A stretch of DNA of 64,000 nt, from NCBI GenBank assembly GCA_028868825.1, contig JAGWTU010000007.1, positions 62,001-126,000 on the forward strand. Direction: 5' to 3'. Under the pieces are notes generated by a model. That model ran no database searches. It saw nothing but the letters and a program-made list of their open reading frames with translations, and was not told the origin of the DNA. Positions 8,417 to 21,376 of the stretch are shown here, piece by piece; the stretch's first letter is position 1; each line of letters opens with the position of its first letter. Position numbers and translations under genes: made by a program. Source of the stretch: Burkholderiales bacterium (GTDB lineage: Bacteria > Pseudomonadota > Gammaproteobacteria > Burkholderiales > Burkholderiaceae_C).

Positions 8417-10058
8417 TGAGCGTTTCCTGGACTTGGCGGCTGCGCATCAGCAACCCGCCCGGCGAGCGGCCGGTGCGCTGGATGCCGGCGATATGCCCGT
8501 CGATTCTGCACGAGCGCTGGATCTGTGTCGCCGCCCTGGCGACCAGTTTTTCGGCGTCGACGACATGCTCGCGGTGGCGGCTCGCGATCAGGCCGGCCAT
8601 CTCGAGCAGCCGGCCGTTGAGCGTGCGCTGGCCGATCGCCAGCAGATGTTCGGCGGCGGCACCGGCCTCACCCTGCATCGCGCGCGCCATCGCCTGCTCG
8701 GCGAGCGCCGAGATGCGCGCCTGGCAGCGCCGGATCATGCCCAGCGCCGGTTCGGTGCCGCGGGCGGCGCCGACCAGCGATTCGGTGATCGCGCGTGAGA
8801 TGCAGAAGCGCATGCCGATGCGCTCGGCCAGCTGCTCGTATTCGTCGTTCGGGCACAGTTCGGCCGGCAGCCGCGACCACAGCGCCAGCAGCATGTTCGC
8901 CGATTCGAGGTCGAAATCGTCGTCGCCGGCCTGGCTGCCGATCTCGCGCAGGCTATCGAGCGCGGCCGCGCCCTGATCGTCGGCCAGTCGCGCCAGCACT
9001 TCGGCGCAGCGTGTCAGCCGCGCCAGGCGGCGCGAATCCGGGAAGCGGCGCTGGAACTCGCGCAGCTGTTCGTGCATTGCCGCGGCACCCGGGCGGTCAC
9101 CCTCGTCGTGACGCACCAGCGCCAGCAGCAGCAGCGTCAGCGCATCGAACAGCTTGGACTGCACGCCCAGGCCGAGGCAATGCTCGAAAAGCTGGCGCGC
9201 CTCGCGCGTGCGGCCCTGGTAGAAGGCCAGTGCCCCGGCATGCTGGGTGCGCAGCAGGCAGCCCGGCGTGAGTTCGGCGGCCTTGCGGTACGAGTCCAGC
9301 GCCGCCTCGAAGTCGCCCTGGTCGATGAGCAGGCGGCCGACGAGGTCGTGGGCATCGGCCGATTCGGGTTCCTCGACGAGCACCGCGTGCACGGTCTCGC
9401 GTGCACCGGCGCTGTTGCCGGCGCCCATCTGCGCGCGCGCGATGCCCAGCCGCGCCCAGATCGCCTTGGTCGCCTCGGTCAGCTTCTCGAACACGCGCTG
9501 CGCCTCGACGAAGCGCCGCATGTCCAGCAGCAGTTCGGCGGCGACGCGGCCGCAATAGACGGCGTAGGGCTGGCGTTCGATGAAGCGCTTGTAGGCGCGG
9601 GCGAAGGCCGTCTGATGGTTGCCGGTGTCCAGCGCCAGCATGATGTCGGCGAGCTCGCGCTTGCGCCGGCGGGCCTCCGTCAGCCGCTGCATCAGCAGCG
9701 CGCCGGTGTAGGGACGCAGCAGCATGCCGTCCAGCGCCGATTCCGCCGCTTCGACCACCTGGTGGTAGCTGGCCCGGTTGGCGATCATCAGGAACACCGT
9801 GCGGTGCGGCAGCAGGTTCTCGCGCCGCAGCTCGTCGAGCAGATCCTGGCCCGCGTGCTCGCTGCCCTCGAATTCGCGGTTGCACAGCACGATGTCGTAG
9901 CGGTCGCGCTCGAGCATCATGCGCGCGTCGCGCACCCGCGCCGCGGTGTCGATGTGGCCGACGCCGGCGTCGCGCAGCTGGCCGAGCGCGACGCTGCGCA
10001 TCATCGGATTGCCGTCGACGAGCAGCGCGCGGGCGCGGTGGATGTCGCGGTCGATCAT
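8403..10058 (-). CDS. Receiver-TPR protein, paralogue with a degenerate receiver
   Basis: 551 residues with the same layout as the gene at 6788-8416. Blocks are shared along the length (for example GQDLL-ELRRE, CGTL/AGALAFY, SPGGLL/SAGGL), indicating an old tandem duplication. In this copy all three key receiver residues are altered: phosphoacceptor Asp to N60 (VLCNREF), switch Thr to A93, and Lys to R115 (LLRPYT). It should be unable to take a phosphate by the normal route. AAGGGA lies 6 nt before the ATG. It follows dnaJ by about 100 bp on the same strand and may be read from the heat-shock region or its own promoter. Confidence 0.85.
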   Translation of the reverse strand: MIDRDIHRARALLVDGNPMMRSVALGQLRDAGVGHIDTAARVRDARMMLERDRYDIVLCNREFEGSEHAGQDLLDELRRENLLPHRTVFLMIANRASYHQVVEAAESALDGMLLRPYTGALLMQRLTEARRRKRELADIMLALDTGNHQTAFARAYKRFIERQPYAVYCGRVAAELLLDMRRFVEAQRVFEKLTEATKAIWARLGIARAQMGAGNSAGARETVHAVLVEEPESADAHDLVGRLLIDQGDFEAALDSYRKAAELTPGCLLRTQHAGALAFYQGRTREARQLFEHCLGLGVQSKLFDALTLLLLALVRHDEGDRPGAAAMHEQLREFQRRFPDSRRLARLTRCAEVLARLADDQGAAALDSLREIGSQAGDDDFDLESANMLLALWSRLPAELCPNDEYEQLAERIGMRFCISRAITESLVGAARGTEPALGMIRRCQARISALAEQAMARAMQGEAGAAAEHLLAIGQRTLNGRLLEMAGLIASRHREHVVDAEKLVARAATQIQRSCRIDGHIAGIQRTGRSPGGLLMRSRQVQETLNATA

Positions 10059-10159
10059 CCGCGTCCCTTGCTGGCGCGCCGCACCACCACCGTCCGGGCA
10101 GGAAGATTCGTCGTCGGGATGGCCTCGCGCATGCCCTCCCTATCGGCCGCGGAGCGTCG

Positions 10160-11308
10160 CTACTTGAACAGGTCCTTGACGCGATCGGTCCAGGTCTTGG
10201 TGTTCGGCGAGTGGCGGTCGCCGCTCTTGCGGAACGATTCGTCGAGTTCCTTGAGCAGCTTGCGCTGGTGTTCGGTCAGCTTGACCGGCGTCTCGACGGC
10301 GACATGGCAGTACAGATCGCCCGGATAGCTCGAACGCAGGCCCTTGATGCCCTTGCCGCGCAGCCTGAACGTCTTGCCATGCTGGGTGCCCTCGGGCAGC
10401 TCGATCTCGGCCCGGTTGCCCAGCGTGGGGACGTCGATCGTGCCGCCCAGCGCCGCCGTCGTCAGCCCGACGGGGACGGTGCAATGCAGGTCGTCGCCGT
10501 CGCGCTCGAAGATCTCGTGCTGTTTGACGCGGATCTCGATGTAGAGGTCGCCCGGCGGGCCGCCATTCGTGCCCGGCTCGCCGTTGCCGGTCGAGCGGAT
10601 GCGCATGCCCTCGTTGATGCCCGCGGGGATCTTGACCTCGAGCGTCTTCTGCTTCTTGATCTTGCCCGCGCCGTGGCAGGCGGGGCAGGGATCGGGTATG
10701 ACCTTGCCGCTGCCGTGGCACTGCGGGCAGGTCTGCTGGATGCTGAAGAAGCCTTGGCGCAGATGCACCGTGCCGGCGCCGTTGCAACTGGTGCAGGTCT
10801 TGGCGCTGGTGCCGGGTTTGGCGCCGCTGCCGTGGCAGGTGTCGCAACCCTCCCAACTCGGCACGCGGATCTGGGTCTCCTTGCCGAAGGCGGCTTCCTC
10901 GAGCGAGATCTCCATCGCGTAGCTGAGGTCGCTGCCGCGGTAGACCTGCTGGCCGCCGCGGCGCCCGCCGCCGGCGCCGCCGCCGCCGCCGAAGATGTCG
11001 CCGAAGATGTCGCCGAAGGCCTCGGCGAAGCCGCCGAACCCTTCCGGACCGGCACCGCCGCGGCCGGCCATGTTCGGGTCGACGCCGGCGTGGCCGTACT
11101 GGTCGTAGGCGGCCCGCTTCTGCGGGTCGGAGAGCATCTCGTAGGCCTCCTTGGCCTCCTTGAACTTCTCCTCGGACTTCTTCGCCGTGTCACCCTGGTT
11201 GCGGTCCGGGTGGTGCTTCATCGCCAGCTTGCGGTAGGCCTTCTTGATGTCCTCTTCCGAGGCGTTCTTGGGCACGCCCAGGATGTCGTAAAAGTCGCGC
11301 TTGGCCAT
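10160..11308 (-). CDS. dnaJ: Chaperone DnaJ (Hsp40)
   Basis: 382 residues, the normal length. It has the J domain with HPD ([10 protein letters not shown]), a Gly/Phe-rich linker (about 75-125), and four CxxCxGxG zinc repeats beginning [24 protein letters not shown] and CPACHGAG, followed by the C-terminal substrate-binding domains. DnaJ delivers unfolded clients to DnaK and stimulates its ATPase. It lies 105 bp downstream of dnaK on the same strand, and the gap holds a long hairpin. Confidence 0.98.
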   Translation of the reverse strand: MAKRDFYDILGVPKNASEEDIKKAYRKLAMKHHPDRNQGDTAKKSEEKFKEAKEAYEMLSDPQKRAAYDQYGHAGVDPNMAGRGGAGPEGFGGFAEAFGDIFGDIFGGGGGAGGGRRGGQQVYRGSDLSYAMEISLEEAAFGKETQIRVPSWEGCDTCHGSGAKPGTSAKTCTSCNGAGTVHLRQGFFSIQQTCPQCHGSGKVIPDPCPACHGAGKIKKQKTLEVKIPAGINEGMRIRSTGNGEPGTNGGPPGDLYIEIRVKQHEIFERDGDDLHCTVPVGLTTAALGGTIDVPTLGNRAEIELPEGTQHGKTFRLRGKGIKGLRSSYPGDLYCHVAVETPVKLTEHQRKLLKELDESFRKSGDRHSPNTKTWTDRVKDLFK

Positions 11309-11337
11309 GAAAATCTCGGTGGCTGTCTAACGAAACC

Positions 11338-11380
11338 GCCGCGTGGAGGTTCGGGCGCAGCCCGTAACCTCCAACGCGGC
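11338..11380 (-). other. Long near-perfect hairpin between dnaK and dnaJ
   Basis: The arms GCCGCGT-GGAGGTT-CGGGC and GCCCG-T-AACCTCC-A-ACGCGGC fold into about 19 bp of stem, interrupted by single bulged bases, with a 3-nt loop. No T-run follows on the coding strand, so it is more likely an mRNA-processing or stability element, or a partial attenuator that sets the DnaK:DnaJ ratio, than a full terminator. Confidence 0.6.
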
Positions 11381-11413
11381 GAGATAGGGCGTCAGGCCGC
11401 AAGGCCCGACGGC

Positions 11414-13363
<1,950 letters not shown>

Positions 13364-13400
13364 TTTTCTGGCTCCTGTGGAGTGGATTCGGTTGTTCTGG

Positions 13401-13428
13401 AGTTGTGGATAAGTCGCCGGCTTTCAAG
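13401..13428 (-). promoter_or_regulatory. Sigma-32 (heat-shock) promoter of dnaK
   Basis: On the minus strand CTTGAAA (-35) is followed after 13 nt by CCACAACT (-10). Consensus is CTTGAAA and CCCCATNT. The -10 is imperfect, but spacing and -35 match the two stronger sites at 14013-14040 and 19521-19548. Confidence 0.5.
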
Positions 13429-13449
13429 GGCGCCGGGCGCCGGATCGTG

Positions 13450-13986
13450 CTATTTGGCGGCGCTGACGGTGACCAGGGCCGGGCGCAGCACGCGATCGGC
13501 GATCAGGTAGCCCTTTTGCAGCACGGCGACGACCGTGTTGGGCTCCTGGTCGGCGGGCACGACGCTGATCGCCTGGTGCTGGTGCGGGTCGAACTTGGTG
13601 CCCGCGGGCGGGGCGATCGCCACCACCTTGTTGCGCTCGAGCGCCTGGGTCAGCTGGCGCAGCGTCGCGTGGGTGCCTTCGAGCAGCTGCTCGGGGGTTG
13701 CGTTCTGGATCGCGATCGCGGCCTCGAGGCTGTCGCGCACCGGCAGCAGGCTCTCGGCGAACGATTCGATGGCGAACTTGCGCGCCTTGGCGACTTCCTC
13801 CTCGGCACGCCGGCGCGTGTTCTCGGCCTCGGCCTTGGCGCGCAGGAAGGCGTCGTTGGCCTCGGTGAACTTGGCCTGCAACTCGGCGACCAGCGACTCC
13901 ACCGCCGGCGCTTGCGGCGCGGCGGCATCAGCGGGGTTCGGGGTTGCGGGATCGGGCGTGGGAGCTTGTTCGTTGGTCGTGTTCAT
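13450..13986 (-). CDS. grpE: Nucleotide exchange factor GrpE
   Basis: 178 residues: a disordered Pro/Ala-rich N-terminus, a long coiled coil (about 25-85, [26 protein letters not shown]) and the C-terminal beta domain with the GrpE signature around [38 protein letters not shown]-type blocks. It releases ADP from DnaK. The ATG at 13986 is preferred: an in-frame ATG about 30 nt upstream overlaps the -10 element of the sigma-32 promoter and so could not be in that transcript. dnaK follows 86 bp downstream. Confidence 0.97.
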   Translation of the reverse strand: MNTTNEQAPTPDPATPNPADAAAPQAPAVESLVAELQAKFTEANDAFLRAKAEAENTRRRAEEEVAKARKFAIESFAESLLPVRDSLEAAIAIQNATPEQLLEGTHATLRQLTQALERNKVVAIAPPAGTKFDPHQHQAISVVPADQEPNTVVAVLQKGYLIADRVLRPALVTVSAAK

Positions 13987-14012
13987 GGCTTGCGTGGAAA
14001 CGGCTGCCCGGG

Positions 14013-14040
14013 ACATGGGGACCGGGTCCGGAATTTCAAG
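14013..14040 (-). promoter_or_regulatory. Sigma-32 (heat-shock) promoter of grpE
   Basis: Minus strand: CTTGAAA, 13 nt, CCCCATGT. This matches the RpoH consensus (CTTGAAA / CCCCATNT) at every fixed position. It lies at the 3' end of hslR, about 27 bp before the grpE start codon. Confidence 0.85.
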
Positions 14041-14467
14041 GGCCGCGATCGAGGTCGTCGACGCTGGCGCTCCAGCGCTGCCAGTCGGCGAGCTTGCGCC
14101 GGTCGCGCTTGGTCGGCCGTCCCTGCTCGATCGCTCCGGCTGGCTCGGCACCGAGCCGCGCCGACTCGGCTGCGCGCTGGCGCGCCGCCAGGCTCTCGGG
14201 GGTTTCCTCGTACAGCGCCTGGGCCTGCGGCGCCGGGCCGCGCACGACGCTGAGTGCGGCGACGCGCACCGTCCGCGTCAGCGGTCCCTGGCGCATGGCG
14301 ACGAGGTCGCCGGGCCTGAGTTCGCGCGACGATTTCGCCGCCTGGCCGTTGACGCTGACGCGGCCGCGGCCGATTTCCTCGGCCGCCAGGCCCCGCGTCT
14401 TGTAGAAGCGGGCCGCCCAGAGCCATTTGTCCAGGCGCACACGGGTCTCGGCGAACGTCGCGGTCAT
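14036..14467 (-). CDS. hslR: S4-domain RNA-binding heat-shock protein Hsp15
   Basis: 143 residues. An S4 domain fills the N-terminal half ([19 protein letters not shown]...[18 protein letters not shown]), with a basic C-terminal tail ([15 protein letters not shown]). This is the Hsp15 layout: the protein binds the 50S subunit carrying a nascent chain and helps rescue stalled ribosomes. The start overlaps the hemH stop by one base (TGATG). The gene sits just before grpE, so it is a neighbour of the heat-shock genes. Confidence 0.92.
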   Translation of the reverse strand: MTATFAETRVRLDKWLWAARFYKTRGLAAEEIGRGRVSVNGQAAKSSRELRPGDLVAMRQGPLTRTVRVAALSVVRGPAPQAQALYEETPESLAARQRAAESARLGAEPAGAIEQGRPTKRDRRKLADWQRWSASVDDLDRGP

Positions 14468-15558
14468 CAGTCCTTGGCGCCCAAGGCCAGCGCCGAGCGG
14501 CGCTGAAGCGCGAGCCCGGCCGGGTCGGAAGCGCTGCGCGTGTCCCAGCCCTGGAGGTGGCGCTCGGCGAGGTCGGCCAGCGCGGCGATCCAGGCCGGGT
14601 CGTCGTTGAGGCAGGGCAGGTAGCGGAAGCGCTTGCCGCCGGACTGGATGAACGCGTCGCGGCATTCGATCGCGATCTCCTCGAGCGTCTCCAGGCAGTC
14701 GGCGACGAAGCCGGGGCACATCACGTCGACCGACTCGACGCCGGCGGCGGCGAGTTCGCGCAGCGTCGGCTCGGTGTAGGGTTGCAGCCAGCGGGCGCGG
14801 CCGAAGCGGCTCTGGAAGGTCACGAGCAGCTCGCCCTCGGCCAGGCCCAGCGCCTCGCCCAGCAGCCGCGCCGTCTTCAGGCATTGGCAGTGATAGGGAT
14901 CGCCTAGCGCCAGCGAGCGCTCGGGCAGGCCGTGAAAGCTCAGCACCGTCTTCGCGGCCCGGCCGTCGCGCGCCCAATGCGCGCGCAGCTGCGCCGCCAG
15001 CGCGGCGATGTAGCCGGGGTCGTCGGGATATTCGGCGATGAAGCGGATCTCGGGCGTGCGGCGTGCCGACTGGGCCCAGACCATCACGCCGTCGTTGACG
15101 CTGGCCGTGGTCGCGGCCGCGTACTGCGGGTACAGCGGCAGCACGAGCAGGCGGGTGACGCCCTCGGCGCGCAGGGCGTCGAGCGTCGCCGCGATCGACG
15201 GCTTGCCGTAGCGCATCGCGTGGCGCACCAGCAGGCCGTGGCCGCGCTGCGCCAGCACCTGCTCGACGGCCGCCGTCTGGCGCTGCGTCCAGACCGCCAG
15301 CGGCGATCCCTCGGGCAGCCAGATGCTGGCGTACTTGGCCGCCGACTTCGCCGGCCGCGTGCGCAGGATGATGCCGTGCAGGATCAGCCACCAGGGCAGG
15401 CGCGGGATCTCGACGACGCGTGGGTCCCAGAGGAATTCGCCGAGGTAGCGGCGCAGCGCCGCCGGCGTCGGCGCGTCGGGCGTGCCGAGGTTGACGAGCA
15501 GCAGCGCCGTGCGCGGCCCGCTGCCATGGCGGTAGGGTGGTTCGGCGCGCGGGGTCAT
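14467..15558 (-). CDS. hemH: Ferrochelatase
   Basis: 363 residues, the usual length for proteobacterial HemH. Recognisable blocks are LLLVNLGTPDAP near the N-terminus, the catalytic histidine in LSFHGLPERSL, and the C-terminal VMCPGFVADCLETLEEI. It inserts Fe2+ into protoporphyrin IX as the last step of haem synthesis. The ATG at 15558 overlaps the stop of the upstream receiver gene (ATGA), and its own stop overlaps the hslR start, so it is embedded in a tightly coupled operon. Confidence 0.97.
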   Translation of the reverse strand: MTPRAEPPYRHGSGPRTALLLVNLGTPDAPTPAALRRYLGEFLWDPRVVEIPRLPWWLILHGIILRTRPAKSAAKYASIWLPEGSPLAVWTQRQTAAVEQVLAQRGHGLLVRHAMRYGKPSIAATLDALRAEGVTRLLVLPLYPQYAAATTASVNDGVMVWAQSARRTPEIRFIAEYPDDPGYIAALAAQLRAHWARDGRAAKTVLSFHGLPERSLALGDPYHCQCLKTARLLGEALGLAEGELLVTFQSRFGRARWLQPYTEPTLRELAAAGVESVDVMCPGFVADCLETLEEIAIECRDAFIQSGGKRFRYLPCLNDDPAWIAALADLAERHLQGWDTRSASDPAGLALQRRSALALGAKD

Positions 15559-15932
15559 CGCGCGCCCTCGTCGCCCGGCCGGCGCGAGAGCTCGGCGACG
15601 ACGGTCGCGAGATCCACCGGCTTGGTCCAGCAACCGGCGAAGCCGGCGGCCCGCGCGGCTTCACCGACCTCGGCGCCGTCGTCCGCGGTGCACAGGAAGG
15701 CGCGCAGCGCGGGCGCGGCAAGCGCGGCGCGCAGTGCCGGCAGCAATGCGTAGCCCAGCGTGTCGGGCAGGTGGAGGTCGATCACGGCGAGCTCGGGCGC
15801 CCAGTCGCGCACGCGCTCGAGCGCCTCGGCGCCGCTGTCGGCGGTGCGCACCTCGATGCGGCCGGCCATGCGGCAGGTCTCGGTGAAGAGCAGCGTGTTG
15901 ATGCGGTCGTCGTCGACGTAGAGGACCTTCAT
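15555..15932 (-). CDS. Single-domain response regulator (CheY-like receiver)
   Basis: 125 residues, one receiver domain. Acidic pocket DDD at positions 7-9, phosphoacceptor D52 in LAVIDLHLP, switch T82 in FLCTADD, and K104 in CWTKPVD are all intact, so it should be phosphorylatable. No output domain is present. It overlaps the cyclase-FHA gene before it and hemH after it by 4 bp each, so it may pass a kinase signal to the neighbouring cyclase. No cognate kinase is in the window. Confidence 0.9.
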   Translation of the reverse strand: MKVLYVDDDRINTLLFTETCRMAGRIEVRTADSGAEALERVRDWAPELAVIDLHLPDTLGYALLPALRAALAAPALRAFLCTADDGAEVGEAARAAGFAGCWTKPVDLATVVAELSRRPGDEGAR

Positions 15933-16888
15933 CGCAGCGGGAGCAGCGGCTGCGGCTGGGTGTCGGCGAAGCGCAGCACGTCGAAGCTGACGCAGGCCGA
16001 GGCCGGGTCGGCGGGCGAGCCGCCCAGGCCGATGCTGCCGCTGCCGTGCAGCGTGCAGGCGCCGCGGCGCAGGCTGACGATCTCGCCGTCGTTGAAGCGC
16101 ACGTAGGTGCCGTTGTAGCTCAGGTCGGTGAGCTGGAAGCTGCCGCTGTGCCAGTCCAGCCGCGCATGCGAGCGCGAGACGCGCGTGTCGTCGACACAGA
16201 ACGCCGCCTGCGGGCTGCGCCCGAGCACGACCGGCATCTGCTCGCTGGCGAAGACGAGGTGGTGGCCGCCCCACATCAGGCGCAGGCCGTCGGGCTCGTT
16301 GACCGCGGCGACATCGCCGAACTGCGTCACCGCCTGGTCGCTGGCGGTGGCGCGGCGGCCGCCCATCACATGCACCTCGACCGGTTCGGCGCGGCCGCGC
16401 AGCGCGAGCCGGTCGAGGCTGCGAAAACGCAGCCGGCCCTCGGGCGCGAGTTCGGTCAGCACGTCGACCGTCACCAGGGTCTCGTTGTCGCCGGCATGAT
16501 CGAGCAGCCGCGCGGCGACGTTGACGGCGTCGCCGAAGCAGTCGCCCGCCATCTCGACGACCTCGCCGCGCGCGATGCCGACCTGCAGCCGCAGCGCCCG
16601 CAACCCCGAGGAGGCGCCGCGCTCGCTGCCGCGCGAGACCATGCCCTCGAGCAGATCGTGCATCTCGATCGACGCCAGCACGGCCGGCGGCGCATCGTCG
16701 AACACCGCCATCAGCCCGTCGCCCAGCGTCTTCACGACCTGGCCCTGGTGCGCCGCGACGGGGCCGCCGAGCGCATTCACGCAATGCGTGACGACCGAGG
16801 TCGCCTCGGCGTTGCCCAGGGTCTCGAACAGGGAGGTGCTGCCCCGCAGATCGGCGAACAGGACCGTGCGGTCGGAAATGCGAGTCAT
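15929..16888 (-). CDS. Class III nucleotidyl cyclase domain fused to an FHA domain
   Basis: 319 residues. The N-terminal class III adenylate/guanylate cyclase domain (about 1-190) keeps the two metal-binding aspartates in LFADLRGST and KTLGDGLMAVF. A C-terminal FHA domain (about 215-305) has the LGRSP and VSRSHARL phosphothreonine-binding motifs. It probably makes cAMP (or cGMP) under control of a phosphorylated partner bound by the FHA domain. It is the first gene of the overlapping run cyclase, receiver, hemH, hslR. Confidence 0.88.
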   Translation of the reverse strand: MTRISDRTVLFADLRGSTSLFETLGNAEATSVVTHCVNALGGPVAAHQGQVVKTLGDGLMAVFDDAPPAVLASIEMHDLLEGMVSRGSERGASSGLRALRLQVGIARGEVVEMAGDCFGDAVNVAARLLDHAGDNETLVTVDVLTELAPEGRLRFRSLDRLALRGRAEPVEVHVMGGRRATASDQAVTQFGDVAAVNEPDGLRLMWGGHHLVFASEQMPVVLGRSPQAAFCVDDTRVSRSHARLDWHSGSFQLTDLSYNGTYVRFNDGEIVSLRRGACTLHGSGSIGLGGSPADPASACVSFDVLRFADTQPQPLLPLR

Positions 16889-16905
16889 GTCGGCCGATTT
16901 TACCT

Positions 16906-16931
16906 GGGGCTCCGGGTAATTCCGGAGCCCC
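16906..16931 (-). terminator. Hairpin at the 3' end of rpoD
   Basis: A perfect 10-bp inverted repeat GGGGCTCCGG / CCGGAGCCCC with a 6-nt loop lies 12 bp beyond the rpoD stop and just before the next minus-strand gene. There is no clear T-run, so termination efficiency is uncertain. Confidence 0.55.
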
Positions 16932-16942
16932 GGCGGCTCGAC

Positions 16943-19222
<2,280 letters not shown>

Positions 19223-19499
19223 GCGGATCCTTGGCTAAAGCGGGGCGACGGGTGACACGCAGAGGGTCGTCGACCATGGCCGGCGTCGCAGGCCGGCACC
19301 GATGGGGTCGACACACCTCGGCCCACGCCCGGGACGAACCGGGAGCGGCAGAGGGCATCCATGCGTGTCGGACGGGCAAGTTCGCGTGAACTCATCGATT
19401 GCAGCCCTTGCGGAAGGGGGTTGACCTGAATGACCCGTGTCGCGGGCGGTCGGGGTCCGGAGGTGCTGCCGTCACTCTTGCCGTTTCGACAAACGGTGG

Positions 19500-19505
19500 A
19501 TTATA
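19500..19505 (-). promoter_or_regulatory. Consensus -10 box (TATAAT) of a probable sigma-70 promoter for rpoD
   Basis: A perfect TATAAT on the minus strand in a very GC-rich context, about 280 bp before the rpoD ATG. The -35 at 17-nt spacing is weak. It would give a long untranslated leader in which no gene is seen. Confidence 0.55.
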
Positions 19506-19520
19506 TCCGCCGCCCATCGG

Positions 19521-19548
19521 AGTTGGGGGCCGCGCCGGCCGATTCAAG
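19521..19548 (-). promoter_or_regulatory. Sigma-32 (heat-shock) promoter of rpoD
   Basis: Minus strand: CTTGAAT, 13 nt, CCCCAACT. This is one mismatch from consensus in the -35 and one in the -10. E. coli rpoD also has a heat-shock promoter, inside dnaG; here it lies just beyond the dnaG stop. The interval 19223-19555 between dnaG and rpoD holds these promoters and no gene. Confidence 0.65.
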
Positions 19549-19555
19549 CGGCGCG

Positions 19556-21376
19556 TCAACCGGCCAGGGCGACGAGTGCGTGCAGGTGCGACTTGATCTG
19601 GTCGTTGAGCGAACGCAGGCGATCGAAGTCCTCGCGCGCCACCGCGGCGGCGGCGGCCTCGCCCGACTGTTCCTTGAGTTCGTGTATCCACAGCTGATGC
19701 ATCACGCGGCGCAGGTCGTCGAGCGTCTGCTCCTCGTCGGGTGCCGCCGCGTTCACCCAGGCGAGGGCGGCGCCGTGGAACGGCTCGTCGGCCAGCGACT
19801 GCTCGAGCGCCGCCCAGGTCTGCGGCCCATGCTCGACGAGCTGGCGTTCGAGCCAGGCGGTGACGGCACCGTGGTCACCGCCCAGTCCGTGCAGCAGTTC
19901 GTGGTCTTCTGCGCCCAAACGTTCCCACCAATCGCTGTGGCGCAGCAGCAGGCGCAGCGCGAGGTCGGCCGGCGCCGCCGGCGCACGGCGGCCGTGGCGA
20001 CGCGCGGGCTGCACGACCGCTGCGGCCGTCGCCAGCGGGCGCACCGGTGTCGGCGCCGCCGCGCCACCCCACAGCGCCGTCAGGTCGGCCGCCTCGAGCC
20101 CGCCCTGGCGCGCGAGCTCGGGCAGCAGCTGGCGTTTGAGCGCGCCGTCGGGCAGTGCCGACCACAGCGGCCGCGCATGCGCAAGCATGCGCGAGCGGCC
20201 CTCGGCCGTCGCGAGGTCGGTCTCGTCGGCGGCCTGGGCGACGAGCTGGCGCGACAGCGGCACGGCCTGCGCGACCTGCTGCTCGAAGGCCGCGGCGCCG
20301 AGTTCGCGCACATAGCTGTCGGGATCGTGCTCGGTGGGCAGGAAGAGGAAGCGCACCTGGCGCAGGTCGGTGGCGTGCGGCAGCGCGGCCTCGAGCGCGC
20401 GCGCCGCGGCGCGGCGCCCGGCGGCGTCGCCGTCGAAGGCGAAGACGACCGCATCGGTGTGGCGGAACAGCTTTTGCACATGGTCGGCCGTGCAGGCCGT
20501 GCCGAGCGTCGCAACGGCATTGCCGAAACCCGACTGGGCCAGCGCGACGACGTCCATGTAGCCCTCGACAACGAGGGCGTAGCCGCGGTCGCGCAGCGCC
20601 TGGCGCGCCTCGTACAGGCCGTAGAGTTCGCGCCCCTTGCTGAACAGCGGCGTCTCGGGCGAGTTGATGTACTTGGGCTTGCTGTCGTCGAGGACGCGGC
20701 CGCCGAAGCCGATCACCTTGCCGTCGACCGAGCGGATCGGGAACATCACGCGGTCGCGGAACCAGTCGTAGCGCTCGGCGTGCTCGCTGCCTTCCCGGGC
20801 CTCGTCGCCGTCGCGCAGGCGCACGAGGCCGGCCTCCTCGAGCAGCGGGTCGTCATAGCGCGCGAACACGCCGGCCAGCGTGCGCCAGCCCGGTGGCGCG
20901 TAGCCCAGGCCGAAGCGCGCGGCGATGGCGCCGTCGAGCCCGCGCCGCTTCAGGTAGTCGATCGCGCGCGGTGCCGCCTTGAGCTGGGCGCGGTAGAACT
21001 CGGCCGCACGGTCGAGCAGACCGCCGAGCGTCGTGCGCCGCGCGCGCAGCGTCTCGCGGCGCTCGCGCTCCTGCGGGCTGACGTCCTCCTCGGGCACCGT
21101 CATGCCGACGCCCTGGGCGAGGTCGCGCACCGCCTCGACGAAGCTGAGTCCGGTCTGCTCAGTCAGGAAGCGGATCGCGTCGCCGCTGGCGCCGCAGCCG
21201 AAGCAGTAATAGAACTGCTTGGACGGGCTGACCGAGAAGCTCGGCGACTTCTCTGCATGGAACGGGCACAGGCCCATGAAATTCGCGCCGCCGCGCTTGA
21301 GCTCGACATGCCGGCCGACGACATCGACGATGTCGACGCGCGAGAGCAGTTCCTGCAGAAAACCGGCGGGGATCAC
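19556..21376 (-). CDS. dnaG: DNA primase DnaG
   Basis: 606 residues. The N-terminal CHC2 zinc finger reads CPFHAEKSPSF...YYCFGCGASGD. The TOPRIM core follows, with VVEGYMDVVAL and FAFDGDAAGRRAA carrying the metal-binding acidic residues. A C-terminal DnaB-interacting helical region completes it. It makes the RNA primers for replication. Its ATG overlaps the stop of the upstream GGDEF-EAL gene (ATGA), and rpoD lies downstream. The rpsU gene that normally begins this operon is absent here. Confidence 0.98.
   Translation of the reverse strand: MIPAGFLQELLSRVDIVDVVGRHVELKRGGANFMGLCPFHAEKSPSFSVSPSKQFYYCFGCGASGDAIRFLTEQTGLSFVEAVRDLAQGVGMTVPEEDVSPQERERRETLRARRTTLGGLLDRAAEFYRAQLKAAPRAIDYLKRRGLDGAIAARFGLGYAPPGWRTLAGVFARYDDPLLEEAGLVRLRDGDEAREGSEHAERYDWFRDRVMFPIRSVDGKVIGFGGRVLDDSKPKYINSPETPLFSKGRELYGLYEARQALRDRGYALVVEGYMDVVALAQSGFGNAVATLGTACTADHVQKLFRHTDAVVFAFDGDAAGRRAAARALEAALPHATDLRQVRFLFLPTEHDPDSYVRELGAAAFEQQVAQAVPLSRQLVAQAADETDLATAEGRSRMLAHARPLWSALPDGALKRQLLPELARQGGLEAADLTALWGGAAAPTPVRPLATAAAVVQPARRHGRRAPAAPADLALRLLLRHSDWWERLGAEDHELLHGLGGDHGAVTAWLERQLVEHGPQTWAALEQSLADEPFHGAALAWVNAAAPDEEQTLDDLRRVMHQLWIHELKEQSGEAAAAAVAREDFDRLRSLNDQIKSHLHALVALAG

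Noticed and set aside
13987-14151. Longer N-terminus for GrpE
   Set aside because: Upstream in-frame starts fall on or before the -10 of the consensus sigma-32 promoter or inside hslR, and add sequence unlike GrpE.
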